This document shows positions 11,551 through 22,099 of a stretch of 64,000 bases of DNA, in pieces; positions within the stretch are counted from its first letter, which is position 1; every line of letters begins with the position of its first letter. The notes under the pieces are model-generated. The model worked only from the letters and a program-made list of their open reading frames with translations, was not told where the DNA came from and searched no databases. The stretch is taken from assembly GCF_907164915.1 (NCBI RefSeq), contig NC_061870.1, positions 25,395,348 through 25,459,347 on the forward strand, read 5' to 3'. Both the position numbers and the translations under genes were made by a program. The stretch comes from Impatiens glandulifera. Lineage: Eukaryota > Streptophyta > Magnoliopsida > Ericales > Balsaminaceae.

Positions 11551-11944
11551 CAAAAAAACAAAAAAAAACCTAAAATATATAAATAAACAATTAAAATAGA
11601 CAAAATTAAATTTCATTTCTATTAGTTAAATTCTATATATTTTACAGGTTAAAATAAAAGTCAAAAGATAAAGAAAATATCATATTCAATCAAGTCTAGA
11701 AGCTTACAATAGATTTGATCAAGTGCGGCCCAAAAAAAGTAAGTTGCAGCGACTAGATAACCATTCAATGGCTAAATGATTTTTCTTTACATTTAAGGCC
11801 ATAAGCTATTTTTCTAAAATCCCAAAAAAGTATAAATATTTTTAAAAATATTTTTATAATATTCTCATAAAAAATATTTTAAAAAGGGACTACATTAATT
11901 TATTTTTAAATTTTAACATCATTTTTTTTGTTTTCTTTTTTTTA

Positions 11945-12035
11945 AATGTTGGGTTCCGCTTTTCCTTTAGAGTGCGATTAATCCCCACGAGTTAAACACA
12001 TAGCCCGCTAACTCAGAACCTCCTTAATTGATATT
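11945..12035. other. GC-richer patch with internal deletion, unit 1
   Basis: Units 2 and 3 contain about 48-50 bp here (27127-27185, 46987-47045) with CGCCTGACGGGCTCGAACTC, which on the other strand has GTTCGAGCC resembling a pol III box B. Unit 1 lacks this stretch; the junction is at a shared AAC (GCTAAC / CTCGAAC). No complete tRNA or clear box A could be drawn. Confidence 0.45.
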
Positions 12036-14307
12036 TGCTAGTCCTGTTTTCATAATTCTTGAAATTAATCGTAGGTAATTAATATTTATTTAGTATTTTA
12101 AATTTTAAATATTAAATTTATATATATACCTAAATTATGAAAAATAATCGGACAAATAAAAATGTAAGGATAGTCAAAATTTTGTAAAATATGTACCGTA
12201 TTTAATGGGTCGGAATGATATATACAGTGCAAAAGACATCGAGCCTAAGAATAATCTATGATAAAATTACGTTTTTATATATAAAATAATCTTGATTTTT
12301 ATTAAGTGACTACTCTTTAAATTAAGCATTAATTTAATTTAATTTATAAAATTAAATTTAAATTATTATTCTAATCTCTCGTCACTTTTAAAATTTAATA
12401 AAAATAAGCCAGTTATAAAATTTAATGGTCAATAAAATTATTTAATTATTTTATAATTACCCTTTAAATAATGTTTTAAATTAACGAAACCCTTTGGACA
12501 GCTACTTAACTATAATGTGTGTAATTTTTTAAAAAGCACCCATTAAATGAAATCTGCTCCAATATATTTAGAAAGGGAGACCATATTTATCACCCATATT
12601 AGTATATAATAATTTCAATAAATTACTTATAGAAATTCAATCAAATAGGAAGCAATGGATTGACTAGTTGAAATTTACTCTAATTTATAAAAACTATACA
12701 TATCAAATACATACATAAGAAATTATTTTGAAATATTCTCTATTTTGAAATATTCTCTCTACTTTTAAATTAATATTTCACCTCATTTATTTTTGTAGTA
12801 AAATTTGAGTAAATTATTTGCTTTTACAGTAAAAATGGTAGGAACATTTTAAAATCATTCAAAATCTGTTTTTTAGTAAGCCTTATTAGATTTGAAATTA
12901 TTTTAATTAACTCTCATTATTCAATCAGAAATTTCTTTATCAATCATATCTTAAATACAAATAATTTATTTTTCTCTCTCTATATACATATATATATTTG
13001 CATGTAATATATATATTTTTTATTTTGATAACTTGAAAATAACCCATTAATTATTCAAATAAGCCTAAATCAAACCAGACCCAAGTGTTATGGTATAATT
13101 AGGAAACTCGTTTCCATTATTGACAAGGTAATAATTGAAATAAGGGTAAGCTATTCTAAATGGTTATATTTTTATAGGTAGAAAAATTAAATTCCAAATT
13201 ATTAATATTCCAAAAGTATAATTATTTTTTGAAAACCACACACATTGTCTTTAAATCCCACCCAAATTGTAATTCAAATTTTTATCTAAATTTAGTATAA
13301 TAATAACTTAAATATTTGTTAATGTATACCTTTTTTTCATATAAATATATATATTTGAAATTCTCCATATATGCATTCATTTGAAAAAAGAATGAATTAT
13401 TTTCTAAGTACAACAACAAATTATAATTTTAGAAAATATAAATTAAAACTACAAATAATGATATTATAGAATATAAATTACAAATATCTCTTAATTAATA
13501 AATTATCTTATTTAAGAATTGAATTTTTTTTGTTTAGTAAATAATGATTCTTACTTATTATTTCAAGAAATTTTATTATATAAAGAAAATCTTAATGGTC
13601 AAATATATTCAAGTTTATTTTCTAATAAAAAATATATTAATTGTTTATCGGTTACAAAATATTAATTGCTAATTGAGTCACGTTTACTTTTTATTAAAAA
13701 AAAGTATTAGTTGTTCAATTCATAAAAAAAACTTGAACGGTCAATTGAGTCACGTTTATTTATATTAAAATAAAATATTAATTGCAATTTATATAAAATA
13801 ATTGAAATAAATTGTTTTTAACTAATATAATAAACTTGACCACTAAACGACAATTAGACTAACGGCCTCTAGCGAGTAGTTTTGTTCTCGATCTCTTATA
13901 TATGAAAATATCATCAAGAATTGTTAAAATTTACTTAATTAGTGTTATTGCTTGATCTAACATCGGTCTACAAATAATTGATTTAATGTCATATTACAAC
14001 AATTTAAGTTTATATTTAGTTATTCATAAGCAAAAATAAAATATAAAAATAATGAAAAAATGAGATAGTGATCCAAATGAATTAATTATTGTTATTAGCA
14101 AATACAAAATTATTTAGATTATTGTAATTTACTTAAATATTATAATACTAATATTAATACATGAATACATGATAGGCTATTTATCTTTATTGGTAAAAAA
14201 ATAGAAAAATCGTTTTCCTATATAAAAAGATTTTAAAAAAAATGCAATTATTGCTGTAATTTAACTTTGGAAAAATTAAATAAGGCTAGATTTTAACCCA
14301 ATTCCAC

Positions 14308-14946
14308 TATATATAAACGAGTTAGGCTTCCATTTATTTCATATCAGAAATTAACTCTATCACTAGAAACTCTATCACTTGTGTCTCTTCTTAAAATTGT
14401 CTACTGGATTCTATTTCTTCTTTTTCATCACTTTTTCAGTTTTCATTTCTCTAGCTAGGTAAATATATCTCTAATCATTTCTTTTTAATTATATATATAT
14501 ATAATAGATCTAAATGCAATTTTTTATAGTTGATCATTTTACATAGAACAACGTGAGCTTGTATACGAAGGTCAAATTAATTCGCTATTTTTTATAATTT
14601 TTGACACGGTATAAACTTTTTTTTCACTCGACGTAGACATGTGATTAAAGATTTATCAAATTAATATCTTAAGCTTTTAAAAATGTTATAGAAAAATCAA
14701 TTTTTGTTGTTGATATGGTCAATAACTACTCTTGAAATTTTGAAAAAGTTTCAATGGTTTGAATTTTTTTTTACCACATATGATTTGAATTTTGAATATT
14801 TTCTTTGGGAAAGAGTTGATATATTATTCTATTTTTATAAATTTAGTTATAGAAGATACTTGATAACTCTAATTTAGTTGAAGAGTTTATTTTCTTATTT
14901 ATCGTGAATAAATGAGTATATAGTTTGATATGCATGAAATTTGCAG
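14308..14946 (+). promoter_or_regulatory. B1 promoter, leader exon and leader intron
   Basis: TATA box at 14308-14317 (TATATATAAA). A leader exon rich in TC ends TCTCTAGCTAG at 14458. The intron runs from GTAAAT at 14459 to TTTGCAG at 14946, directly before the ATG. The upstream 1.2 kb (from about 13790) is recognisably homologous to the DNA upstream of A (for example AACGACAATTAGACTAACGG against AACGACAATCAAGCTATCTG at 19676). Confidence 0.75.
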
Positions 14947-16456
14947 ATGGATATGAACGGAGGAAACTCTTTTAACAATGTTAATGGGTTACACGTGAAT
15001 TTAGACATGAACTTATCGTTAGATTCACTTGATCATCAACAAGTGCCTTTGAGAAATACCCGTAGAAGATATTCACCCGATATTAATGGAAATCTGCAAT
15101 CCCATCTTCTCCAACCAACCAATTATTTCATGCAAAACCCTAATCACGATCCCGTTGCCATCACCACCAGTGCTCGTTTAAGCACTATGACGTCACCTCT
15201 GATCCAAACCAATAGTCCGTCCATGATGTGGCCGCAGCCGCAGCAGCCAATTCATGATCAAAACCCCATCCCCGTCCACCATTTATCTCAAATTGATTAT
15301 AATGAGTTTTCCTATCATAATCAAAATCAACTCCCTCCTCACATGAGTGTTAATCAAAATCAACCCTCTCCCCACAGTGTTGATCAAGAACTGCAATCTT
15401 ACTTGGCTTGGCAGCAGGCACAAAATTATAATCAAAATCAATCACCTCCTCCCAGTTTTAATCTTGGCTACTTCAATCCCCAATACCTGGAATCCTACTT
15501 GGATTGGACCCGGGCACAGAATTATACTCTACAAATCATGAATAATTATATTGTTAGAGCTTCAACCGGCACTAATTCCAGGCCCATTGCTCCTGCTGCT
15601 GCCACTAGACTGTCGTCATCAAGGCGTAACAGCCGCAATAATAATAATAATAATAATGCTTCAAATGGAAGAAGGAGAAGGAACATGGTATGTATATATT
15701 CTTTTTTTACTCTTTAACGAATATCATCATTCAACAATTTCATTTTAATTCTTTAATCTTCATTAGGCTCGGGTGATTCAAGATTTATTTAACACACAAA
15801 ATGAGGTCAGTTTTTTTTATAAATAATAATAGCATAACCCTTGCTTAACATGTTCTTTTATGTATGGAAATTTAGCTTGTTAGCTCCATGTTTGAATCAA
15901 ATGCCCCAGCTGCAGCTGCTGCTACTGCTATTGTCTTCGGGGAGAATTTCATAACTCCTAATAATTTTTTTAATATGATGACTCATGAGGTAATAATAAC
16001 ATCGAGTTTAATTTCTGTTATCTAAATTTGAATTTTGTGTAATATAGACAACTAAAATAATTGTTGCATTCATGATAGGAAATACCCGTAAGTCCGATGC
16101 GAGAAGAAGTACTTGACCATGAAACCGGATTGAACGAGGGAGAGATTATGATGAGCGTGCATAGACTTAGGCATTGCCATTATTTGTTAAGTGAACATGA
16201 AGGAGAAGTATGCTCCATTTGTCAGGTAAGAGATCCTCTTATATATTAATTACCCATTTTATATATTAACTTTGATCACAATAATTTAATTATTAATAAT
16301 TGGTATAATTGCACTTCACAGCAAGAGTTTAACCAAGAAGAGGATGATATATGCAAATTGAGTTGCAATCATATTTATCATTTTGAATGCATTAAGACAT
16401 GGCTAATGCAAAAGAATTTTTGCCCAATTTGTAGAACACCTGCTATGTGTTTTTAA
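14947..16456 (+). CDS. RING-H2 E3 ubiquitin ligase B1 (391 aa)
   Basis: Five coding exons: 14947-15687, 15767-15805, 15876-15989, 16079-16225 and 16322-16456. All junctions are GT-AG and in phase 0. Residues 1-247 are low-complexity and rich in Asn, Gln, Pro and Ser, with a twice-repeated module (SYLAWQQAQNYNQ, SYLDWTRAQNYTL), an Asn run and a basic RRRR. The C-terminal RING reads C343-x2-C346-x15-C362-x-H364-x2-H367-x2-C370-x10-C381-x2-C384, with Trp374: a complete C3H2C3 set. Such proteins pass ubiquitin from an E2 to a substrate; the C-terminal RING after a disordered region resembles BIG BROTHER-like ligases, but that assignment is tentative. The start was chosen because the leader intron ends exactly at this ATG. 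Confidence 0.88.
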
Positions 16457-16974
16457 TTATTATTTTTTAAATAATTCATTATAAACTACATTTTCAATAT
16501 GTTTAATCCCATTTTACATATCTTGTTTCTATTATTTTAATTTAATACGATGCTTACTTCAACTTTTTTTTTATGTTTTTACTTTATATTATTATAGTAA
16601 TTGACTAATTTTAAATAACACAAAATATACCATGCTAATATACAAAAATTGTGACGATTTGACCATTGTAATATGTTTGAAGTCATTTAAAGTGTCTTAA
16701 TACAAAATATGGTTAATCTAAATAATACAAAGAATGGTTAATCTAAACGTATTTATAAAATTTATACCCACCTAACATCGTTATTTTTCATTTTAAATTT
16801 TATTAAATTTTTAAATATTATTTTTTAGTGTGAAATTAAAACACTTTGCTATTCAAATGGTGGGAACATTTTTAAATACAATAGGTCTATTTTGCTCTAG
16901 GCCATGTTTGATTTTAAATTAATTTAAATTAATTTTTACTATCAAATCATAAAAAAAACAAATTATTTTCCAAT

Positions 16975-17007
<33 letters not shown>

Positions 17008-17860
17008 GTATTTTTATTTTGTAAATAACTTGAAAATATTTGACCCTTCTGATGTTTTTTTAGTATGGGAAGGTGTATCATTTTATTTTTACCATTCAAA
17101 TTTGAATTGGTGTTGTATTTTGTTTGATTCAGTATCTTGTTTAGTCGAATTAAATTTTCCATCACAGATTTTTATAATCCGAATAATATTATTAGCGATT
17201 GGTTTGTCGTTTGCTGCTCATACTTTTGATTATCTTGGTGATCATTTTTCAAGTCCGTGTTTATCCCCTTCTTAGCATCAAATGAGATTAATTAATTAGA
17301 TGTGGAATTGTTGTTCATTTTTTCCAATAAAGAGTCACTGAAACAAATCTTTCAGTCGAAGGTTCTTCTACATGTATTCTCCAATTATTTCTATGGGTTT
17401 CTCACATTTTTAACCATATGTGTAGATGATTAGTTATCACTTTGTAAAACATTTTTCGACGTTGTTTACCAGCCCTCGGATGTGGACAAATTTTATTGTC
17501 GCTCATAATATTTGGTAGAGATTCTTCTAACAACGTTTGATTGGTTTGTTCGACTTCCTCTACTTCATCCCTCATCATTACGGATCTTTGGAGTCACCTT
17601 TAAGAAATTACAAGATTATTTGAGTCATATCATTTAACATTTATATTTTTATTTAGTTGTTTTGATTATGTTAACATTATTTTATAATTTAATTTTCGAT
17701 ATGTAAACCCTTGTTTGAATTAATGAAAAATAATTTGTTTTTAAAAATAAATAAATAATAATGATAGAAGAGTAATTTGAAAATAATTAGTTAATTATTC
17801 AATTAAGCGAAAATCAAACAAGGGCGGAGTATTGTCACCAGTAAAAAGGGGGTAATTGCG
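16457..17860. other. AT-rich 3' flank of B1
   Basis: No supported gene. It holds a short TA run near 16977-17000. The frame at 17030-17275 is broken in unit 3 and differs mainly by amino-acid changes in unit 2, so it is not treated as coding. Counterparts: 31550-32920 and 51479-52900. Confidence 0.5.
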
Positions 17861-17869
17861 AGCATTTCC

Positions 17870-18192
17870 ACCGATTGGTTTAAAGACCAATCGATATTAT
17901 GAACATAACACTGATTAGTTTGTAAACCAATCGATATTATGTGTATAATACCGTTTGGTGTTTAAACAAATCAGTGTAATACCTTATATAACGCCAATTG
18001 GTTACAAAACCAATCAGTATACCCCCAATAAAACTCTGCGAAAAAAAGGAGCAACTCTTGGCGTATTTAGGAAGTAGTAGTACCGATTGGTTTGAAAACC
18101 AATCGGTAAAAGTCCACGTAATGTCGATTGGTTGGTTTACCAATTGGTGAATCCATAAGTTATATTACCGATTAACGTATACACCAATCGAT
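17870..18192. promoter_or_regulatory. Periodic CCAAT-box palindrome array, unit 1
   Basis: Seven 26-bp imperfect palindromes lie at 17870, 17910, 17950, 17993, 18082, 18124 and 18167. Each has the plan CCGATTGG...CCAATCGG with a 2-6 bp centre. The fifth is perfect (arms ACCGATTGGTTT, centre GA). Centre-to-centre spacing is 40, 40, 43, 89, 42 and 43 bp, so one degenerate slot remains (CCCCAATAAAACTC near 18023). ATTGG/CCAAT are the core of NF-Y sites, and ACCAATCAG/ACCAATCGG fit that consensus well. The array stops 5 bp before a TATA box. Regulatory function is inferred. Confidence 0.75.
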
Positions 18193-18197
18193 ATTTC

Positions 18198-18327
18198 CTA
18201 TAAAAACATCAAGAACAACCTGAGAGCTTCCCTTGCTCCTGATTCACTCTCCCTCTCCAACTCGTCGTTTTTCCATACCGATCGTCGCACACCCGTTTTG
18301 CCATTTCCTTCACTGTCGTCCGTCTAG
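18198..18327 (+). promoter_or_regulatory. TATA box and leader exon of an unidentified transcript, unit 1
   Basis: CTATAAAAAC (18198-18207) is followed by a CT-rich leader (CTCTCCCTCTCCAACTCGTC) with no ATG. It ends CGTCTAG before a donor GTAAGAAT at 18328. The form is typical of plant genes with a first intron in the 5' UTR. The coding part was not identified; the nearest exon-like sequence is at 19511. Confidence 0.6.
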
Positions 18328-18398
18328 GTAAGAATCTGATCAGTTAGAACTTCTTCATTTAGGTTTAGGTAAGATTCTGATTGGTTAGATCTTCTATA

Positions 18399-18728
18399 TT
18401 TAGGTTTAGGTTTTCAAGAATCATTTTGTTGCCTCCGATCTAAAACTCTTGTTGTTGTCGTTCCCATCCAGATGATCTTTCTTCCTTTTTTGCATTTTGA
18501 TTGAGTTATATGATTTGTTAGATGAATGTTGAAGAGAGTACATCCGATTGATTGTGCTATATTTTATGTTTAGGTTTAGGTTTTCAAGAATCATTTTGTT
18601 TCCTCCGATCTAAAACTCTTGTTGTTGTCGTTCCCATTCAGATGATCTATTTAGGTTTAGGTTTTCAAGAATCATTTTGTTGCCTCCGATCTAAAACTCT
18701 TGTTGTTGTCGTTCCCATTCAGATGATC
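18399..18728 (+). repeat. Three copies of an 80-bp leader-intron module, unit 1
   Basis: A module beginning TTAGGTTTAGGTTTTCAAG and containing CCTCCGATCTAAAACTC and TTGTTGTTGTCGTTCCCA occurs at 18399, 18569 and 18651. The first spacing also includes the downstream stretch up to TGCTATATTTTATG. Unit 3 has the same three copies; unit 2 has one. Confidence 0.9.
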
Positions 18729-19510
18729 TTTCTTCCTTTCTTGCATTTTGATTAAGTTATATGATTTGTTAGATGAATGTTGAAGAGAGTACATCCGATT
18801 GATTGTGCTATATTTTATGTTTTTGTTGAATGTAATGAAAGAGGAAGCAACTTCAGTTCGTTTCTTAGTACTTTATTTTGGGAGAAATAGTTGCTGGTAC
18901 ACAAAAGTTATGAATTCATTCATTCAATTTTGTTTATTTAAGATTTCTACAACAATTAATTTTGATTCTTGAGTTGAGAATGAGTCAATTTTGTATATTA
19001 TTAGTGTAGTAGAATGAATGTTGAATGAATGTGGTATGTAATGCTTTAATGTTCTAACTTATGATGTTGAATTAATGTTTTGGTGTTGGTATGCAATAAA
19101 AGTTTGAATAATGTGTTTATCCAAGTAATAGTGTTGATAATAAATGACATCATAGTATAATTCCGCCTTAGTTGCTTTTAAAAAAATGAAGGAGGGAATG
19201 AGATCATGCATAATCATATAAATAGAGTTAATAAAGTGAATGCATAAAGAAAAGGGTGAGTGAGTGGAAGGTGGTGGGGATTGTGCATATAATTGAGATT
19301 GGTGTTTTGACAAAATTATTAATTTGTTGATTGATTAGCATGTTATGACTATCACATTTCTTCCATTAAATGTTACAATCGTCTTAATTTTACAAGTTTT
19401 TTCTATTAAATGTGATCTCTCCAACTTGATTTATTGAAACTTGTGTGTATTTGCTTCCATTAAATTGAAGGAGAGCAAATACTAAAAGATTAGCATCCAT
19501 TGTTTTATAG
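18729..19510. other. Intron-like stretch, unit 1
   Basis: T-rich sequence between the donor at 18328 and a possible acceptor TTTTATAG ending at 19510. No coding frame in it is supported. It is nearly identical in unit 2 (33540-34308) and unit 3 (53767-54546). Confidence 0.4.
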
Positions 19511-19612
19511 GCTATCTTCTTTGTCGCAAGCATCATCTTCCTGCTTCACCTCTCGCGGCACTCCGACGATCTTGATTATGTCATGTTTGCTTTCTCTAAG
19601 AGAAAGTATTAG
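19511..19612 (+). other. Candidate terminal exon (34 codons with stop), unit 1
   Basis: After TTTTATAG, a GC-richer stretch reads AIFFVASIIFLLHLSRHSDD and continues to a TAG at 19610-19612. It is hydrophobic first, then polar (ending KRKY). It is identical in unit 2 (34309-34410) and has one silent change in unit 3 (54547-54648), while flanking DNA has indels. It could be the last exon of the transcript that starts at 18198, or a captured exon fragment. The product is not recognised. Confidence 0.3.
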
Positions 19613-20151
19613 TTATGACTTAAATAAAAGTAATAAATGAATTGTTTAACAGCTAACATAATAAACGTGACACAAAACGACAATCAAGCTATCTGCCTCG
19701 GTAAAGAAGATTTTTTTTGTCGTTTATAGAATTGTCAACAAAGTTATTAAATTTTGTATGAACGTTAGGGTTAATCCTCTTTAATTTCTTCTTTTCAGTT
19801 TATTTAAGATTATTATATTAATAATTAATCTTAAAAAATATTACAACACTTAATTAATAAATAAAAGAATTAACAAAAACAAAATATAAAAACAATGAAA
19901 AACTGAAGTATTTATTAAATGAATTAATTATTAAAAAATACAAAATTATCTAGATTGTTCTAATTTATTTATTTGATCTTTATCATAAGTCTATAATATT
20001 CTTAAATATTATAATACTAATATTAAATACATAAATAAAGGTACTAATATTAAATACATAAATAAATATCCATAAGTACATAAATCTATAGAGATTGCAA
20101 AAATAATTAAGATGTGATAAAAGTTAAAAAAAAAGTGATATTACAGCAATT

Positions 20152-20155
<4 letters not shown>

Positions 20156-20236
<81 letters not shown>
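20156..20236. repeat. TA dinucleotide microsatellite (81 bp)
   Basis: An uninterrupted TA run, much longer than at the matching place in unit 2 (34957-34977, 21 bp) and unit 3 (55193-55207, 15 bp). Confidence 0.97.
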
Positions 20237-20239
<3 letters not shown>

Positions 20240-20457
20240 AAATAATCCAATTCTTTTTAAAGTCCTAAAAAATTATTTAAAAATAATTATATTTTATTGG
20301 TATTAAAACTTTATGACAATAAAAGTTTTCTTAAAAATTATCAAATATTATTAAAAAATTATTGAAATTGCTTTTTATCTCTTCACTAAAGATAGACATT
20401 TATCTTCTTGCATTGCTGTCACGTTTAATTAAGATCAGATTTTGTCCTCAATTTCAG

Positions 20458-20942
20458 TATATATAAACCTCATATTATTCTTTTTCATTTCACATCTGAA
20501 TCTCTATCTCTTGCTCATCTTCTTTTTGTTTTAAATGTAGAACTATTTTTAATTTATCAGTACTTCGGGTTTTCATATTTTCAACTAGGTAAGTATAAAA
20601 CAAAATGCTTAAAATTCTATAAAAAAAGTCAAATCAACAATTTATTGAATGATTTGTTAAATGGTAGAAATTTGTTTTTGATATCAGTATTAGAATTAAA
20701 ATTTATAAAATAAACACCTTAATCTTTTGAAAAGTTAATAGAAAAATATATAATTTTAGTTTTAATTTTAATTTTGGAAAGAGCTTTCATAATCCATTTT
20801 TGATAAATTTTGTTATAGAAGATTAATAACTTTAATTTCATTTTTTTTACTATCTTTATTAATAAATTAAAGAGAAATTATATTTTAATATATATATAAA
20901 AGAATTTAAGAATTAATTTGTTTTGTTGAATGAAATTTGCAG
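20458..20942 (+). promoter_or_regulatory. A2 promoter, leader exon and leader intron
   Basis: TATA box TATATATAAA at 20458-20467. The leader ends CAACTAG before GTAAGT (near 20589), and the acceptor TTTGCAG ends at 20942 before the ATG. Confidence 0.65.
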
Positions 20943-22090
20943 ATGGATATGAACAGAACGATCTCTTCTAACAATGGTAATGGGTTACTTGAGAATTTGG
21001 AATTGAATTACTTAGGATCGATAGAGTCATTTGATTATCATCAGGTGCCTTTGAGCTGGATTAACGGGATACCTGCAGTGGATGCAGGACATCACCGTGA
21101 TCAAGACCATATATCCATCATGATGCTGAGTAATACCCGTAGAAGATTATCACCCATAAATGGAAACCCTTGTCATGATCCCCTCGCCATCGCCCGTGCT
21201 CTCAACCAGAGCTTCGCTCGTTTAAGCACTATGCCGTCACCTCCGATCCAAACCAGTAGTCCGGCCATGATGTGGCCGCAGCAGCAGCATCAGCTAATTC
21301 AAGAGCAAAACCCCATCGGCGCCGAGAGGAATTTCTTGGCCATGGGTGGCGCCATCCCCGTCAACCATTTCTCTCCAATTGATTATCATGAGTTTTTCTA
21401 TGAACTCTATCCTAATCAAATTAAACCCACTCCCAACACACAATTATAATCAAAATCAATCCCCTCCCACTGTTAATCTTGGTTACAGTAATATCCTAAC
21501 CAAGATCAACAACAACAATCCTACTTGGATTGGCAGCAGGAACAGAATTATAATCAACAACTGCAATCCCTCATCATGATCCCCTCGACTTTACCCGTGC
21601 TCCGAATCAGAGCCTCGCTCGTTTAAGAACTATGACGTTACCGCCGATCCAAACCAGTAGTCTGCCGCAACCAATTCAAGATAAAAACCAATAGTCATCG
21701 AGGGTTCTAGAGTACCATGAGTTTCCTTCCATTTTTAATTCGGTCATTTATGTATACTTATTAGAACAAGCTTCTACTTACTTCTGATAATTAAACAAAA
21801 CTGTAATTTTTTGCTTTTTTCATATTTTTGTTTTTTTCATTACTGAACTAAATTTTATTTATATGCGTTTTTTTTTTTAATTGAAGAAACTCATTGTTTG
21901 GTATGCACCATTTTCGGGAAAAATAAATTTATTTTTCTTTTTATTATATTGACAAGTTTGTTTTATAGGAATGTTGTTGCAAATGGGAAGAAAATGATTT
22001 ATCATCTCCTCTTTCACAATTTTTTTTTATCATTGAGAATATTGGAAATGAATGTCTCCTTCTTGCAATAGGAGAAATGTCAATTTTATG
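20943..22090 (+). pseudogene. Decayed RING-finger paralogue A2
   Basis: This copy keeps the longest A frame: 168 codons from the ATG at 20943 to a stop at 21449. A private deletion of about 50 bp (after CCCATAAATGGAAA) removed the region that is frameshifted in A1, A3 and A4. Downstream modules (SYLDWQQEQNYNQ) are out of frame. RING-exon relics after 21870 lack zinc ligands (CTIF instead of CxxC). A non-RING product cannot be excluded, but decay is the simpler reading. Confidence 0.7.
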
Positions 22091-22099
22091 TTTACTATG

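Larger units (their letters stand above)
10841..13790. other. AT-rich spacer between old copia and RING gene B1
   Basis: No gene recognised. It contains degenerate short repeats and a GC-richer patch at 11945-12035 (see separate entry). The counterparts in units 2 and 3 are 26134-28900 and 45841-48880, with many small indels. Confidence 0.5.
1..20300 (+). repeat. Tandem array unit 1 (20.3 kb)
   Basis: Position 1 begins the same sequence (TATTAAAA followed by TTATGACAATAAAAG) that recurs at 20301, 35042 and 55272. The unit holds pseudogene A1, old copia with a nested younger copia, RING gene B1, the CCAAT palindrome array and a TA microsatellite. It carries the younger copia insertion and three modules in the leader intron near 18.4-18.7 kb. 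The unit start was chosen at the window edge, so the true duplication breakpoint may lie elsewhere in the period. Confidence 0.93.

Noticed and set aside
17030..17275. 81-codon open frame downstream of B1, also open in unit 2 (32090-32335)
   Set aside because: Frame broken by a 1-bp change in unit 3. Differences between units 1 and 2 mostly change amino acids. No start or splice context and no recognisable domain.
17870..18192. Regularly spaced palindromes resembling a CRISPR array
   Set aside because: Plant DNA. The repeats are imperfect and the spacers are conserved between units rather than unique, with no cas genes.
18399..18420. Telomere-like TTTAGGTTTAGG
   Set aside because: Only two repeats, and they read TTTAGGT rather than the plant telomere TTTAGGG. 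They are part of the leader-intron module.
19059..19313. 84-codon minus-strand frame, identical in units 1 and 2
   Set aside because: It lies in an intron-like region. An extra A in unit 3 breaks it. Identity is explained by recent duplication.
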